Shown piece after piece: positions 43,060 through 57,134 of a stretch of DNA of 64,000 nucleotides. This DNA is from Hydrogenophaga sp. (GTDB lineage Bacteria > Pseudomonadota > Gammaproteobacteria > Burkholderiales > Burkholderiaceae_C). The notes beneath the pieces are model-generated. The model did not search any database. It worked only from the letters and a program-made list of their open reading frames with translations, and was not told the origin of the DNA. The position numbers and the translations under genes are program-made. The stretch spans positions 1-64,000 of the forward strand of contig NZ_JAUSCF010000030.1 in NCBI RefSeq assembly GCF_030651625.1, written 5' to 3'. Position 1 is the stretch's first letter. The number at the start of each line of letters is the position of its first letter.

Positions 43060-43081
43060 GATTTACCTCTGAACTTACCAG

Positions 43082-43195
43082 TCAGCCTTGACGCTGCTTG
43101 TGACGCGGATCGGTACAGATGACCCGCACGATACCGTGACGCTTGATGATCTTACAGTTGCGGCACATTTTCTTGACCGAAGCTGAAACTCTCAT
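43082..43195 (-). CDS. rpmJ: 50S ribosomal protein L36
   Basis: The 37-residue protein reads [20 protein letters not shown] at the start and ends [10 protein letters not shown]. The zinc ligands C-x2-C, a third Cys and the final His (C11, C14, C27, H32) are all present, so this is the zinc-containing form. GGAGAAAA lies before the ATG at 43195. In many relatives infA lies between secY and this gene; here only 198 noncoding bases do. Confidence 0.95.
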   Translation of the reverse strand: MRVSASVKKMCRNCKIIKRHGIVRVICTDPRHKQRQG

Positions 43196-43393
43196 AGTTT
43201 TCTCCTAAATATTCCAAATACACCCATCAACCATCTGGCTAACCTGTCCTGAAACGGTGCTTGCCCGGGGTCTGGTCGCAGGGCGCGTGCGCCACTTTGA
43301 CCGTGCTTCCGGTTTGACTCTGAACGTTGCAGCGGGAACGTCTTCAACCACCTCAGTCTGCACCTCGCTCACGTCGTCGCTTGGACAAGGACT

Positions 43394-44707
43394 TCAGCCA
43401 GAAGTCTTGAAATTGGCCTTCTTGAGCAGCGATTCGTATTGCTGCGACATCATGTAATTCTGAACCTGGGCCATGAAATCCATCGTGACCACCACAATGA
43501 TCAGAAGTGAGGTTCCACCGAAGTAGAACGGCACGTTGTATTTCAGAATCAGGAATTCGGGGAGCAAGCAGACGGCGGTGATGTAGATGGCACCTGCCAA
43601 CGTCAACCTTAGCAAAATCTTGTCGATGTACCGCGCCGTTTGATCACCTGGGCGAATACCCGGGATGAACGCGCCGCTTTTCTTCAGGTTGTCGGCCGTT
43701 TCGCGGCTGTTGAACTGGAGCGCTGTGTAAAAGAAACAGAAGAAGATGATGGCGCCAGCATAGAGTGCGACATAGATCGGCTGACCCGGCGACAACGCAG
43801 AAGCGATGTCTCGCAGCCAGCGGGTCGAATCACCTGTACTGATCCAGCTCACCAACGTCGTGGGCAGCAGGATGATGCTCGAGGCGAAGATGGGTGGAAT
43901 GACGCCAGCCATGTTCAGCTTCAAGGGCAGGTGCGAAGACTGGCCACCGTAAACCTTGTTACCCACCTGGCGCCGCGCATAGTTCACCAGGATCTTGCGC
44001 TGTCCGCGTTCAACGAACACCACAAAGTAGGTCACCAGGATCACCAAAGCGATGATGAACAGCGCTATCAGAATGTTCATGGCGCCGGTACGAACCAGCT
44101 CCAGCAAACCACCGATTGCGCTCGGCAGACCGGACACGATGCTGGCGAAGATCAGCAGTGAAATGCCATTGCCCAGACCACGCTCGGTGATCTGTTCACC
44201 CAACCACATCAGGAACATCGTGCCGGCCACCAAGCTGACCACGGCCGTCAGGCGAAAGCCCATGCCTGGGTCAATCACCAGACCCTGCTGACCTTCAAGC
44301 GCCAGGGCAATGCCCATGGACTGGAAGATGGCCAGCGCCAGCGTGCCATAGCGTGTGTACTGGGTGATCTTGCGACGACCCGCCTCACCCTCTTTTTTCA
44401 GCTGCTCAAACGTGGGCACCACGTAGGTCATCAGCTGCATGATGATCGACGCCGAGATGTACGGCATGATCCCCAGTGCAAAGACCGCAAAGCGCGACAA
44501 GGCTCCACCCGAGAACATGTTGAACAGGTTCAGGATGCCGCCTTGCTGCCCCTGGAACAGCTGCTGGAGCTGGTCAGGGTCGATCCCCGGAACGGGAATG
44601 TGCGAACCGATGCGATAGACGACCAAAGCCAGCAACAGGAACACAAGTCGGCGACGAAGATCGCCGAACTTGCCTGTTTTGGCCAGAGAGGTGGGTCCAG
44701 TTGCCAC
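43394..44707 (-). CDS. secY: Protein translocase subunit SecY
   Basis: The 437-residue protein has ten membrane helices and SecY landmarks: [56 protein letters not shown] and [20 protein letters not shown]. It forms the channel of the SecYEG translocon. The start is GTG 44707, 22 bases after rplO. It is the last gene of the spc part of the cluster. Confidence 0.97.
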   Translation of the reverse strand: MATGPTSLAKTGKFGDLRRRLVFLLLALVVYRIGSHIPVPGIDPDQLQQLFQGQQGGILNLFNMFSGGALSRFAVFALGIMPYISASIIMQLMTYVVPTFEQLKKEGEAGRRKITQYTRYGTLALAIFQSMGIALALEGQQGLVIDPGMGFRLTAVVSLVAGTMFLMWLGEQITERGLGNGISLLIFASIVSGLPSAIGGLLELVRTGAMNILIALFIIALVILVTYFVVFVERGQRKILVNYARRQVGNKVYGGQSSHLPLKLNMAGVIPPIFASSIILLPTTLVSWISTGDSTRWLRDIASALSPGQPIYVALYAGAIIFFCFFYTALQFNSRETADNLKKSGAFIPGIRPGDQTARYIDKILLRLTLAGAIYITAVCLLPEFLILKYNVPFYFGGTSLLIIVVVTMDFMAQVQNYMMSQQYESLLKKANFKTSG

Positions 44708-44729
44708 AGAATGCCTTCAGCGTTTCTGT

Positions 44730-45161
44730 TTAAGCCAGCGAGCCACCAGCCGCTTCAATGGCCACTTTGGCCCCTGCGGTGGCTGCAATGTTCTTCAGCG
44801 TGACCGCGCGCGCGATTTCGCCGGTCTTGATGACTTTCACGCGCTTGGCCATGTGAGGCACCAGGCCTGCTTGCTTGAGCACGAGCATGTCGACCTCGGC
44901 AGCTTCCAGACCGTTGAGGTCGGTCAGCGTCACTTCGGCGTTGAACTGCAGTTGCGCGGACTTGAAGCCACGCTTGGGCAAACGACGCTGAAGGGGCATC
45001 TGGCCGCCTTCAAAGCCGACCTTGTGGTAGCCACCCGCGCGGGATTTTTGACCCTTGTGACCGCGACCCGCGGTTTTGCCCAGACCCGAGCCGATGCCGC
45101 GACCGACACGGCGCTTGGCATGCTTGGCGCCTTCAGAAGGCTTGATAGTGTTGAGTTCCAT
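44730..45161 (-). CDS. rplO: 50S ribosomal protein L15
   Basis: The 143-residue protein starts [21 protein letters not shown] and has the glycine-rich basic arm [19 protein letters not shown] that threads into 23S rRNA. Length and context, after rpmD and before secY, are standard. Confidence 0.97.
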   Translation of the reverse strand: MELNTIKPSEGAKHAKRRVGRGIGSGLGKTAGRGHKGQKSRAGGYHKVGFEGGQMPLQRRLPKRGFKSAQLQFNAEVTLTDLNGLEAAEVDMLVLKQAGLVPHMAKRVKVIKTGEIARAVTLKNIAATAGAKVAIEAAGGSLA

Positions 45162-45177
45162 GTCTTGCGACTCCGGT

Positions 45178-45360
45178 TCAGAGTACCTTGACCAGGTAAG
45201 CGATCTTGTTGATCATGCCGCGCACGGCGGGCGTGTCCTGCAGCTCGCTGATGCTGTTGACTTTGCGCAGGCCCAGGCCTCGCACGGTGTCGCGGTGGGA
45301 TTGCTTGGTACCAATGGGGCTGCGCACCAGTTGGACCTTGACGGTGGTTTGTGTGGTCAT
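45178..45360 (-). CDS. rpmD: 50S ribosomal protein L30
   Basis: The 60-residue protein contains [20 protein letters not shown] and [20 protein letters not shown], the complete short bacterial L30. It lies between rpsE (11-base gap) and rplO (16-base gap). Confidence 0.96.
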   Translation of the reverse strand: MTTQTTVKVQLVRSPIGTKQSHRDTVRGLGLRKVNSISELQDTPAVRGMINKIAYLVKVL

Positions 45361-45371
45361 GATCGTTCCAA

Positions 45372-45890
45372 TCAGCCCAGAATGTCTTCGACCGACTTGC
45401 CGCGCTTGGCAGCCACGTCGGAGGGCGTGGTCGAGTTCTTCAGTGCGTCCAGCGTGGCGCGCACCAGGTTGTAGGGGTTGCTTGAGCCGTGGCTCTTGGC
45501 CACGACATCGGTGATGCCCAGCACTTCGAACACCGCGCGCATCGGGCCGCCAGCGATGATGCCGGTACCCTTGGAAGCTGGCAGCATCATCACATTGGAA
45601 GCGCCGTGCTCGCCGTGCACGCTGTGGTGCAGCGAACCGTTCTTGAGCGACACCTTGATCATGTTGCGGCGGGCCTGTTCCATGGCTTTTTGCACGGCCA
45701 CCGGCACTTCGCGCGCCTTGCCCTTGCCCATGCCCACGCGGCCATCGCCGTCACCGACCACGGTCAGTGCTGCGAAACCGAGGATGCGACCGCCCTTGAC
45801 CACCTTGGTCACGCGGTTGATCGCGATCATCTTTTCGCGCAAACCGTCGTCGTTCGCTTCGTTCTTGATGTTTGCCGTAAATTTAGCCAT
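45372..45890 (-). CDS. rpsE: 30S ribosomal protein S5
   Basis: The 172-residue protein begins [20 protein letters not shown], followed by the double-stranded-RNA-binding-like [21 protein letters not shown] and the C-terminal [10 protein letters not shown]-type domain. S5 is important for translational accuracy and is the site of spectinomycin-resistance changes near VVKGGR, which looks wild type. Confidence 0.97.
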   Translation of the reverse strand: MAKFTANIKNEANDDGLREKMIAINRVTKVVKGGRILGFAALTVVGDGDGRVGMGKGKAREVPVAVQKAMEQARRNMIKVSLKNGSLHHSVHGEHGASNVMMLPASKGTGIIAGGPMRAVFEVLGITDVVAKSHGSSNPYNLVRATLDALKNSTTPSDVAAKRGKSVEDILG

Positions 45891-45908
45891 TGTGTGTATT
45901 CCGTTTGA

Positions 45909-46274
45909 TCAGAACTGCAGGCCAGCTTCACGAGCCGCGTCTGCAAGGGCTTTCACCCGGCCATGGTAGGCAAAACCGGAACGGTCGAACGCCACCTTCT
46001 CGATACCTGCCGCCTTCGCCTTTTCTGCGATGCGCTTGCCGATCAGGGCCGCTGCCGTGGCGTTGCCGCCCTTGCCTGCACCACCGATTTGCGCACGCAC
46101 TTCGGCTTCTGCCGTGGAGGCGGTGGCCAGAACTTTGCTGCCATCGTCGGAAATGACGCTCGCATAGATGTGCAGATTGGTGCGGTTCACGGTCAGGCGA
46201 ACGGCGCTCTGCTGCGCAATGCGGATGCGCGTTTGACGGGCGCGGCGGAGACGTTGCTCTTTTTTGGTCAACAT
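45909..46274 (-). CDS. rplR: 50S ribosomal protein L18
   Basis: The 121-residue protein starts [18 protein letters not shown] and ends [19 protein letters not shown], the canonical ends of L18, which carries 5S rRNA to the large subunit. The gap to rplF is 11 bases. Confidence 0.97.
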   Translation of the reverse strand: MLTKKEQRLRRARQTRIRIAQQSAVRLTVNRTNLHIYASVISDDGSKVLATASTAEAEVRAQIGGAGKGGNATAAALIGKRIAEKAKAAGIEKVAFDRSGFAYHGRVKALADAAREAGLQF

Positions 46275-46285
46275 GATCCTGATCC

Positions 46286-46819
46286 TTATTTTTTCTTGGT
46301 TTCCTTGATCACGACCTTTTCATCCGCATAGCGAATGCCCTTGCCCTTGTAGGGCTCAGGGGGGCGCACTGCGCGCACCTCGGAAGCGATCTGGCCCACG
46401 CGCTGGCGATCCGCACCCTTGATCAGGATTTCGGTCGGCGTCGGGGTTTCCACCTTGATACCGGCGGGCATGTCCATCACCACAGGGTGGGAGTATCCAA
46501 CCGTCAGGTTGAGCTTGGTGCCTTGAGCCTGGGCCTTGTAGCCCACACCCAGCAGCGACAGCTTCTTCTCGAAGCCCTTGCTCACACCATTGACCATGTT
46601 GTTCACCAGCTGACGCAGGGTGCCCGACATGGCATTGGCTTCGCGAGAGTCGTTCACCGGGGTGAACGACAGCGAGCCGGCGTTGTTTTCAATCTTGACC
46701 AGGGCGTTTTCAGCCAAAGCCAAGGCACCGAGAGCGCCCTTGACATTGACCAGGCCGTCCTTGATTGCCACTTCCACCCCAGCAGGGACGGTGACGGGCA
46801 GTTTTCCAATACGTGACAT
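46286..46819 (-). CDS. rplF: 50S ribosomal protein L6
   Basis: The 177-residue protein starts [18 protein letters not shown] and ends [18 protein letters not shown], both characteristic. Two duplicated L6 domains bind 23S rRNA near the GTPase-associated centre. Confidence 0.97.
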   Translation of the reverse strand: MSRIGKLPVTVPAGVEVAIKDGLVNVKGALGALALAENALVKIENNAGSLSFTPVNDSREANAMSGTLRQLVNNMVNGVSKGFEKKLSLLGVGYKAQAQGTKLNLTVGYSHPVVMDMPAGIKVETPTPTEILIKGADRQRVGQIASEVRAVRPPEPYKGKGIRYADEKVVIKETKKK

Positions 46820-46842
46820 TCAGTTGCTCCTCAATGCCCGCA

Positions 46843-47238
46843 TCAGGCGACGTAACACAGGACTTCGCCACCGACACCGGTAGCGCGCGCCTTGCGATCG
46901 GTCATCACACCCTGGGGCGTGGTGACGATGGCCACACCCAGACCGTTCTGGACCTGGGGGATGGCGTTGCGACCGCGGTAAACGCGCAGGCCGGGACGGC
47001 TGACGCGCTCGATGCGCTCGATGACGGGACGACCGGCGTAGTACTTGAGAGCGATCTCAAGTTCGTTCTTGCCGTCGGCGCTCTTGACCTGGAAGCCATC
47101 GATATAGCCTTCGTCCTTCAGGACCTGGGCGATAGCGGCCTTGACCTTGGAAGCCGGCATCGTCACAACGGTCTTTTCGACCATTTGCGCGTTGCGGATG
47201 CGGGTCAACATGTCGGCGATAGGATCACTCATGCTCAT
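46843..47238 (-). CDS. rpsH: 30S ribosomal protein S8
   Basis: The 131-residue protein has [20 protein letters not shown] at the start and [20 protein letters not shown] before the end, the S8 signature. S8 binds the central domain of 16S rRNA and in E. coli represses the spc operon via the rplE region. Confidence 0.97.
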   Translation of the reverse strand: MSMSDPIADMLTRIRNAQMVEKTVVTMPASKVKAAIAQVLKDEGYIDGFQVKSADGKNELEIALKYYAGRPVIERIERVSRPGLRVYRGRNAIPQVQNGLGVAIVTTPQGVMTDRKARATGVGGEVLCYVA

Positions 47239-47256
47239 TTGTGGTTCTCCTAGGGC

Positions 47257-47562
47257 TTACCAGCTGGCTTTGGTGATACCGGGGATTTCACCGGCAAAGG
47301 CCATTTCACGAACCTTGGCACGGGCCAGGCCGAATTGGGCGAAGGTGCCACGCGGGCGACCCGTGATCTCGCAGCGGTTGCGCTGACGGGTCGGGTTGGC
47401 GTTGCGGGGCAGCTTTTGCAGACCCAGGCGGGCCGCATCGCGCTCTTCATCGCTCTTCTTGGCGTCGTTGGCGGTTGCCTTCAACTCGGTGTATTTCTTG
47501 GCAAACTTGGCGGCGAGCTTTTCGCGCTTGAGTTCACGTTGGAGAAGTGCTTGTTTAGCCAC
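47257..47562 (-). CDS. rpsN: 30S ribosomal protein S14 (zinc-free form)
   Basis: GTG 47562 gives the standard 101 residues starting [20 protein letters not shown] and ending [11 protein letters not shown]. The CxxC pairs of the zinc-binding short form are absent, so this is the long zinc-independent S14. The frame extends to 47616 but that part overlaps rplE. Confidence 0.96.
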   Translation of the reverse strand: MAKQALLQRELKREKLAAKFAKKYTELKATANDAKKSDEERDAARLGLQKLPRNANPTRQRNRCEITGRPRGTFAQFGLARAKVREMAFAGEIPGITKASW

Positions 47563-47570
47563 GCGCCACC

Positions 47571-48110
47571 TCAGTTCTTGAACGGGAAACGGAAACCGGC
47601 CAACAGCGCTTTGCACTCTGCGTCGTTCTTGGCGGTTGTCGTGATGCTGATGTTGAGGCCGCGCAAGGCATCTACCTTGTCGTACTCGATCTCAGGGAAA
47701 ATGATCTGCTCTTTGACGCCGATGTTGTAGTTGCCACGGCCGTCAAATGCCTTGCCCGAAATACCACGGAAGTCACGCACCCGGGGCAGAGCCACAGTAA
47801 CGAAACGGTCCAGGAATTCATACATGCGGGCGCCACGCAGGGTAACCATGCAACCAATGGGCTGCTGCTCGCGGATCTTGAAACCCGCAATGGCCTTGCG
47901 CGCCTTGGTCACCACCGGCTTCTGGCCAGCGATCTTGGACAGGTCGCCAACAGCGCTGTCCATGACCTTCTTGTCGGCAACCGCCTCGCTCACACCCATG
48001 TTGAGCGTGATCTTGGTGATGCGAGGCACTTCCATGATCGACTTGTAGCCGAACTTTTCGACCAGGCTCGGCGCAACGGTGTCGCGATAGATGTCTTGCA
48101 AACGTGTCAT
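47571..48110 (-). CDS. rplE: 50S ribosomal protein L5
   Basis: The protein has 179 residues from ATG 48110; ATG 48116, which overlaps the rplX stop, would add two. Landmarks are [41 protein letters not shown] and the C-terminal [21 protein letters not shown]5 binds 5S rRNA and contacts P-site tRNA. Confidence 0.97.
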   Translation of the reverse strand: MTRLQDIYRDTVAPSLVEKFGYKSIMEVPRITKITLNMGVSEAVADKKVMDSAVGDLSKIAGQKPVVTKARKAIAGFKIREQQPIGCMVTLRGARMYEFLDRFVTVALPRVRDFRGISGKAFDGRGNYNIGVKEQIIFPEIEYDKVDALRGLNISITTTAKNDAECKALLAGFRFPFKN

Positions 48111-48112
48111 GC

Positions 48113-48433
48113 TCATGCCACCTTGATTTCTTCGCCGCTGGACTTGAAGACGCGCACTTTTTTGCCGTCGGCCAGGAGCTTGATGCCCACGCGATCTGCC
48201 TTGCCCGTGGCGCCATTGAAGATGGCCACGTTGGACTGGTGGATGGGCATGGTCTTTTCGATGATGCCGCCGGTGATGCCCTTCATGGGGTTCGGCTTGG
48301 CATGCTTTTTCACGGTGTTCACACCTTCGACGACCAGCTTGCTGTCGTCGGCACGGAGCACCACCTTGCCGCGCTTGCCTTTGTCGCGACCGGCAATCAC
48401 GATGACTTCATCGCCACTACGAATCTTGTTCAT
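48113..48433 (-). CDS. rplX: 50S ribosomal protein L24
   Basis: The 106-residue protein starts [20 protein letters not shown], the KOW motif, and continues [20 protein letters not shown]24 is an assembly initiator of the large subunit. It lies nine bases after rplN. Confidence 0.97.
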   Translation of the reverse strand: MNKIRSGDEVIVIAGRDKGKRGKVVLRADDSKLVVEGVNTVKKHAKPNPMKGITGGIIEKTMPIHQSNVAIFNGATGKADRVGIKLLADGKKVRVFKSSGEEIKVA

Positions 48434-48442
48434 GATGATTCC

Positions 48443-48811
48443 TCAGAGAACCTCGGGAGCCAGCGAAACGATCTTCATGAACTTTTCGGTGCGCAGCTCG
48501 CGCGTGACCGGTCCGAAGATGCGGGTGCCGATCGGCTCCAGCTTGGCATTCAGCAACACCGCAGCGTTGCCATCGAATTTGATCAGGGCGCCGTCAGGGC
48601 GACGAATGCCCTTGGCGGTGCGAACCACAACAGCGCTGTAAACCTCGCCTTTTTTGACGCGGCCACGTGGAGCGGCTTCTTTGATGGTGACCTTGATGAC
48701 GTCGCCCACACTGGCGTAGCGACGCTTGGAGCCGCCGAGCACCTTGATGCACATCACGGACTTGGCACCCGTGTTGTCGGCAACATCGAGTCGAGATTGC
48801 GTTTGAATCAT
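48443..48811 (-). CDS. rplN: 50S ribosomal protein L14
   Basis: The 122-residue protein starts [20 protein letters not shown] and ends [20 protein letters not shown], a complete L14. It is the first gene of this ribosomal cluster; the S10-operon genes usually upstream (rpsQ, rpmC and so on) are not here, and glpD occupies the position. A strong promoter lies 158 bases upstream. Confidence 0.97.
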   Translation of the reverse strand: MIQTQSRLDVADNTGAKSVMCIKVLGGSKRRYASVGDVIKVTIKEAAPRGRVKKGEVYSAVVVRTAKGIRRPDGALIKFDGNAAVLLNAKLEPIGTRIFGPVTRELRTEKFMKIVSLAPEVL

Positions 48812-48968
48812 TTGATTTAAGTCCCAACTTGAATCCTCCCCGCCACCACGGCCGGGAGTGATCAGTCTTGGGCCCGTCGTTGCCAACCACAACCTCTTGC
48901 ATTGCACAAGATCTGCTGCGGCCTGCTTCGGTGGGCAGAAAGCCTCGCCTTTTCAAGCGAAGCCGCAA

Positions 48969-48997
48969 ATTATGGCATGGGATTTCGTTCGCGTCAA
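48969..48997 (-). promoter_or_regulatory. Strong sigma70-type promoter for the rplN cluster
   Basis: On the minus strand TTGACG (48997-48992) and CATAAT (48974-48969) are separated by exactly 17 bases, near consensus for a housekeeping promoter. It starts about 10 bases after the glpD stop and would give a leader of roughly 150 bases before rplN, room for regulation. Confidence 0.75.
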
Positions 48998-49007
48998 CAA
49001 GCTGCCG

Positions 49008-50594
49008 TTAAATTGCTTCGGTAGACATTGTGTGATGCTGGCAAAGCCCCAGGAATTCCTCCAGCTGGCTCGATGGACAGCCTTCTTCCCGGAGGATGGT
49101 CGCCACCCCGGGCGCCATGGCGGCGGCGGCGGCGGCATCCAGGTAAAGCACCCGCCAACGGCGGGCCAGCACATCTTCCACGGTCTGGGCATGTTCATGG
49201 CGCACAGCGAATCGCACCATGGCTTCGGTGAGCCCCATGCCCAGCTGGGTATCGGCACCCGGACATTCGTTGACATGGACGGCCTCTGTCCCGTACAGAT
49301 GCAGACCTGGTACCGCATAGATGGGAGCCGCCGCAGCACCTGGTCCAGGCGCACCCAGCATGGCGTGACGCTCCGTCAAGCCACCCGGCCTTGCCGTGAG
49401 GAAGCCTTCGTCGAAACAACGCTCCAGCACATCCTCAGCCATTGCCCGGTAGGTGGTCCATTTGCCACCCGTGACGGTGATGAGCCCATTGGGGTCGGTG
49501 ATGATGGTGTGCTCCCTGGACAGGGTCTTGGTGGAACCCTCGGCATTCTGAGGCGGCGCCACCAGAGGCCGCAGCCCCACCCAGACGCTGCGCACGTCTT
49601 GCCTTCGCACCGGGCGGCTGAGCGCGCGGCTGGCTTCGGACAGGATGAAGTCGAGCTCTTCTTCGAAGGCCCGGGGCTCACGGGGGAGGTCCTGGCGCGG
49701 CGTATCTGTCGTACCCAGCACCACCTTGCCCAGCCAGGGCACGGCAAACAGCACACGGCCATCGGGCGTCTTGGGCACCAGCAGAGCCGTTTCACCACCC
49801 AGAAACTCGCGGTCGACCACCACGTGCACGCCCTGGCTGGGGCTGACCATGCGCTGGGGCGGGGCTTGCGGCACCCGTCCATGGGTGACTGCGCGCAATT
49901 CGTCGACCCAGACCCCGGTGGCGTTCACCACACACTGCGCCAGAACCGTTCGGTTTTCGCCGCCAAAGTGATCGCACACATCGACCTCGAAACGGGCGCT
50001 GGTCGACTCAGCCTGCTGGCGAACGGCGGTGACTTTGGCGTAGTTCAGCACCACCGCCCCTGCGGCTTCGGCCGTTCGTGCGAGGGCAAGGGCGAAGCGG
50101 GCGTCGTCAAACTGGCCGTCCCAATACTTCACGCCGCCGCGCAGACGGTGGGCGTTGACGCCTGGCAGAGCGATCACCGTGCGCGCAGCGTTCAGAAATT
50201 CGGTCCGGCCCAGTCCGGCAGCGCCAGAGAGGAGGTCGTAAAGCTTGAGGCCGATGCCGTAGAAAGGGGTCTGCCACCATTGGTAGGAAGGCATGACGAA
50301 GGGAAGTGGTTGCGCCAGGTGCGGCGCCATGCGCAGAACAGTGGCTCGCTCGGCCAGTGCCTCGCGAACCAGCGAAAGATTGCCCTGAGCCAGGTACCGC
50401 ACACCACCGTGCAACAGCTTGGTTGAGCGGGAAGAGGTGCCACCGGCAAAGTCGTGCGACTCCAGCAATATCACGGAAAAACCGCGCAGCGTTGCGTCCA
50501 AAGCCACCCCGAGCCCGGTGGCGCCACCACCGACGACCGCCAGGTCATAAACGGGCTGTCGGGACAGCGAAGCGAACAGTTCTGCGCGTTTCAT
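49008..50594 (-). CDS. glpD: Glycerol-3-phosphate dehydrogenase, FAD-dependent (aerobic)
   Basis: The 528-residue flavoprotein starts KRAELFASLSRQPVYDLAVVGGGATGLGVALD (GxGxxG), with SRSTKLLHGGVRYLAQGN, DPNGLITVTGGKWTTYRAM and a helical C-terminal domain. It oxidises glycerol 3-phosphate to dihydroxyacetone phosphate at the membrane and passes electrons to ubiquinone. ATG 50594 is preferred to 50630 because the extra residues are not family-like. It follows the glycerol ABC receptor gene and completes the route started by GlpK. Confidence 0.94.
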   Translation of the reverse strand: MKRAELFASLSRQPVYDLAVVGGGATGLGVALDATLRGFSVILLESHDFAGGTSSRSTKLLHGGVRYLAQGNLSLVREALAERATVLRMAPHLAQPLPFVMPSYQWWQTPFYGIGLKLYDLLSGAAGLGRTEFLNAARTVIALPGVNAHRLRGGVKYWDGQFDDARFALALARTAEAAGAVVLNYAKVTAVRQQAESTSARFEVDVCDHFGGENRTVLAQCVVNATGVWVDELRAVTHGRVPQAPPQRMVSPSQGVHVVVDREFLGGETALLVPKTPDGRVLFAVPWLGKVVLGTTDTPRQDLPREPRAFEEELDFILSEASRALSRPVRRQDVRSVWVGLRPLVAPPQNAEGSTKTLSREHTIITDPNGLITVTGGKWTTYRAMAEDVLERCFDEGFLTARPGGLTERHAMLGAPGPGAAAAPIYAVPGLHLYGTEAVHVNECPGADTQLGMGLTEAMVRFAVRHEHAQTVEDVLARRWRVLYLDAAAAAAMAPGVATILREEGCPSSQLEEFLGLCQHHTMSTEAI

Positions 50595-50609
50595 GAAATC
50601 GAAATATGA

Positions 50610-50636
50610 CCCCTCGCGCCTGGTGGGCACGAGGGG
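50610..50636 (-). other. Hairpin between the glycerol receptor gene and glpD
   Basis: CCCCTCG (50610-50616) and CGAGGGG (50630-50636) form a 7-bp stem with a 13-base loop in the 71-base gap. It lacks a T-run, so it is more likely an RNA-stabilising or partial-stop element that lets the receptor be made in excess over GlpD. Confidence 0.4.
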
Positions 50637-50665
50637 CGGGTTGCTACAGGATCATGAGCGCTTGA

Positions 50666-52399
<1,734 letters not shown>

Positions 52400-52507
52400 G
52401 TTGTCTCCTCATTCAATGCACTTCCCCGGTGGTTGACACGGAATGGCTCGGCCCCGGGGAAGCAATGGGCCGAATTCGCAAAAGAAAGAGGGTGGATTTG
52501 GGTCGCT

Positions 52508-52816
52508 TCAGCCCTTGCGCATGACCACGACCATCCACACCGCCGCAATACCCAGAGCGATCCAGATGCTGGGTTCCTGCTCCAGTGAGAACCATTGCGC
52601 GATCCAGCCGGTCATGCCGACGAACGCCAGGTGGATGTAGGCAGAGCCAAGCAGACCGATGAAGAGCCGGTCGCCACGCGTGGTGACCATGGGCAGAAAC
52701 CCCTTGCGCTCGATCGTGGGCGACTTGATTTCCCACACCGTCATGCCGATCAGCATGAGCACGATGCAGGTGAAAAAAACAGCAACAGGGGTGGTCCACA
52801 CCATCCAGTCAAACAT
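52508..52816 (-). CDS. glpU: DUF2160 small membrane protein (GlpU type)
   Basis: The 102-residue protein starts FDWMVWTTPVAVFFTCIVLM and has three hydrophobic segments including FIGLLGSAYIHLAFVGMTG. It matches the DUF2160 family that is always next to glycerol ABC importers, where it is called GlpU and has an unclear, possibly stabilising, role. ATG 52816 has GGAGAG about six bases upstream; the longer frame to 52873 is not family-like. Confidence 0.82.
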   Translation of the reverse strand: MFDWMVWTTPVAVFFTCIVLMLIGMTVWEIKSPTIERKGFLPMVTTRGDRLFIGLLGSAYIHLAFVGMTGWIAQWFSLEQEPSIWIALGIAAVWMVVVMRKG

Positions 52817-52957
52817 CAGAGCTCTCCAAAAAATCCAGCCAAAGCAGAGGCAGACGAGCGACGTGCCTCCCATCCAGGGCCACCGTGGAACCGGCTCTGC
52901 CGGGCCACTGGTGGCGCCCCCTTGAAGGGGAAGCGCCGAAGGCGCATCGGGGGTGGG

Positions 52958-53770
52958 TCATACCCTGCCCATGGCAAAGCCCTTGGCGATGTAGTGCCGC
53001 ACGAACCAGATCACGATGGCGCCCGGGACGATGGTGAGCACGCCGGCGGCGGCGAGGGTGGCCCAGTCCATGCCACTCGCGCTCACCGTTCGTGTCATGG
53101 TGGCCACGATGGGTTTGGCGTTGACGCTGGTCAGGGTGCGCGCCAGCAGCAGCTCGACCCAACTGAACATGAAGCAGAAAAACGCGGCCACGCCCACGCC
53201 GGCCTTGATCAGGGGCAAGAAGATGGTGAAGAAGAAGCGGGGAAAGCTGTAGCCGTCGACATACGCGGTCTCGTCGATCTCGCGCGGTATGCCGCTCATG
53301 AAGCCCTCCAGAATCCACACCGCCAATGGCACGTTGAACAGCAGGTGGGCCATGGCCACGGCGATGTGCGTGTCCATCAGACCCAGCGTTGTGTAGAGCT
53401 GGAAGAACGGCAGCAGAAACACCGCAGGCGGTGTCATGCGGTTGGTGAGCAACCAGAAAAAGACGTGCTTGTCACCCAGGAAGCGGTAGCGAGAAAATGC
53501 GTAGGCGGCTGGCAGGGCCACGGTGAGTGAGATCACGGTGTTGATCCCCACATAGATCAGGCTGTTGATGTAGCCCGAGTACCAAGAGGGGTCGGTGAAG
53601 ATGGTCTGGTAGTTGGCCCAGGTGAACTCGGCCGGCCAGAGCGTGAACGAAGACAGGATCTCCTGGTTGGTCTTGAAGCTCATGTTGACCATCCAGTAGA
53701 TGGGCAACAGGGCGAAGATCAGGTAGGCGAAGAGAAACAGGGTGCGTTTCTTGAACCGGCGCTCAACCAT
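52958..53770 (-). CDS. glpQ: Glycerol ABC transporter permease (GlpQ type)
   Basis: The 270-residue protein has six membrane helices, starting KKRTLFLFAYLIFALLPIYWMVN, and the inner-membrane coupling motif EIDETAYVDGYSFPRFFFTIFLPL (EAA loop) that docks on the ATPases. It resembles the MalG/UgpE group of carbohydrate permeases and pairs with GlpP upstream (29-base gap). A 141-base gap follows before glpU. Confidence 0.87.
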   Translation of the reverse strand: MVERRFKKRTLFLFAYLIFALLPIYWMVNMSFKTNQEILSSFTLWPAEFTWANYQTIFTDPSWYSGYINSLIYVGINTVISLTVALPAAYAFSRYRFLGDKHVFFWLLTNRMTPPAVFLLPFFQLYTTLGLMDTHIAVAMAHLLFNVPLAVWILEGFMSGIPREIDETAYVDGYSFPRFFFTIFLPLIKAGVGVAAFFCFMFSWVELLLARTLTSVNAKPIVATMTRTVSASGMDWATLAAAGVLTIVPGAIVIWFVRHYIAKGFAMGRV

Positions 53771-53799
53771 GGTCGACCCCCCTCCGGATGGCGTGCAGA

Positions 53800-54693
<894 letters not shown>

Positions 54694-54819
54694 TCGGTTG
54701 CCTCCGTGCCGCGCACTGCGGCGCGAGCTTGTTTGGAGCGGTGCTGCACTGCGCTCACTGGACTACCCTCCGTGCTACACACTGCGGGGCTACGCGCCTT
54801 CGGAGCGGCCGTGCGGCGC

Positions 54820-55895
54820 TCATGAAACCAATGCCTCGTTTTGATAGAAGCAGGTGTGGTCGCCCAGCACCTGCAGGTGGACGGTGTCGCCGGGCGATGG
54901 CGCGGCGGCTTCGGGCGAGAGCCGGGACTTCAAGCTGTGTTCGCCGACCTGGCAGGTGACCATCAGGTAGGTACCGATGTCTTGCACTCGCTGCACCTGT
55001 GCAGGCAAAGTGCCCGCTTCTCCGGCGGCGGACAGCGCCAGGTATTCCGGGCGGATGCCCAGGGTGAGCGGGCCCGATGGGAGGTTGCGCTGCTGGGACA
55101 CCTCCAGCGTCTGGTTCAACACCTGCAGCTGGCCGGCCTCGTGTTGGGCGGGCAGGAAGTTCATGCCGGGGGATCCGATGAAGTGGCCGACGAAGGTGTG
55201 GGCCGGGCGTTCGAACAGCGCTTCGGCGGGGCCCACCTGCACTGCGCGGCCGCGTGTCATGACCACCACTTCATCAGCAAATGTGAGGGCCTCGACCTGA
55301 TCGTGTGTCACGTATATGAGCGTGAGCTTGAGTTCGTGGTGGATCTGCTTGAGCTTGCGGCGCAGTTGCCACTTCAGGTGCGGGTCGATCACGGTCAACG
55401 GTTCGTCGAACAACACCGCCGACACGTCAGAGCGCACCAGGCCGCGGCCGAGCGAGATCTTCTGTTTCTGGTCGGCACTCAGGCCGGCGGCGCGCATGTC
55501 GAGCTGATGGCTCATTTCCAGCATTTCTGCGATGCGGCCCACGCGCTGTTTGATTTCTTCCGCTGGCACCTTGCGGTTCTTCAGCGGGAATGCCAGGTTC
55601 TGCGCCACGGTCATGGTGTCGTAGATCACCGGGAACTGGAACACCTGCGCAATGTTCCTTTGCTGGGGACTGAGTCGGGTGGCGTCGCGGCCATCGAACG
55701 TTACCGTGCCCTGGGACGGTTGCAGCAGGCCCGACATGATGTTGAGCATGGTGGTCTTGCCGCAGCCTGAAGGACCTAGCAAGGCGTAGGCGCCGCCGTC
55801 CTCGAAGGTCATCTTCAGGGGCAGCAGGGCGTAGTCTTCGTCCTGCTGGGGGTTCGCCTTGTAGGCGTGCGCGAGGTCGAGTTCGATACGGGCCA

Positions 55896-55896
<1 letters not shown>
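54820..55896 (-). CDS. glpT: Glycerol ABC transporter ATP-binding protein (GlpT type)
   Basis: The 358-residue ATPase has Walker A GPSGCGKTT, Q-loop QVFQFPVIYDTMTV, Walker B AVLFDEPLTVIDP, an intact H-loop YVTHDQVEAL and a C-terminal regulatory OB-type domain. The signature motif is degenerate: LSADQKQKISLGRGL instead of LSGGQ. It pairs with GlpS, whose signature is normal but whose H-loop is lost, so the dimer probably has one competent ATP site. ATG 55896 overlaps the glpS stop. Name by analogy to rhizobial GlpSTPQUV, not to the unrelated E. coli GlpT antiporter. Confidence 0.88.
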
Positions 55897-56972
<1,076 letters not shown>

Positions 56973-57016
56973 TCGAATCCCAGTGTGAAAAAACGCACAT
57001 CCGGAAGCGGCGTGTT

Positions 57017-57107
57017 GTTTCGTTTCGCCAATTTTATTGTTCGTTTATGTTCCTTTTTATTCGGTATTTACCCTGAGTCGGGTGATTTTGTTTTCCGTTA
57101 TGTTCGA
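57017..57107. promoter_or_regulatory. Repeated TTCG/TGTTC motifs, likely GlpR operators
   Basis: The divergent glpS/glpR gap contains TTTCGTTTCG at about 57018-57027, TGTTCGTTTATGTTCC with TGTTC repeated 10 bases apart (57038-57042, 57048-57052) and TTATGTTCGAG near 57098-57108. Such TTCG-rich, helically phased repeats fit the sites bound by DeoR-family glycerol regulators. GlpR would block both promoters until glycerol 3-phosphate appears. Confidence 0.5.
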
Positions 57108-57134
57108 GCTGTCCCATCTTTGTCTGCCCATCGA

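Noticed and set aside
48858-50426. 522-codon rightward frame opposite glpD
   Set aside because: It is antisense to a complete glpD with all motifs; composition is His/Gln/Gly-rich as expected for a shadow.
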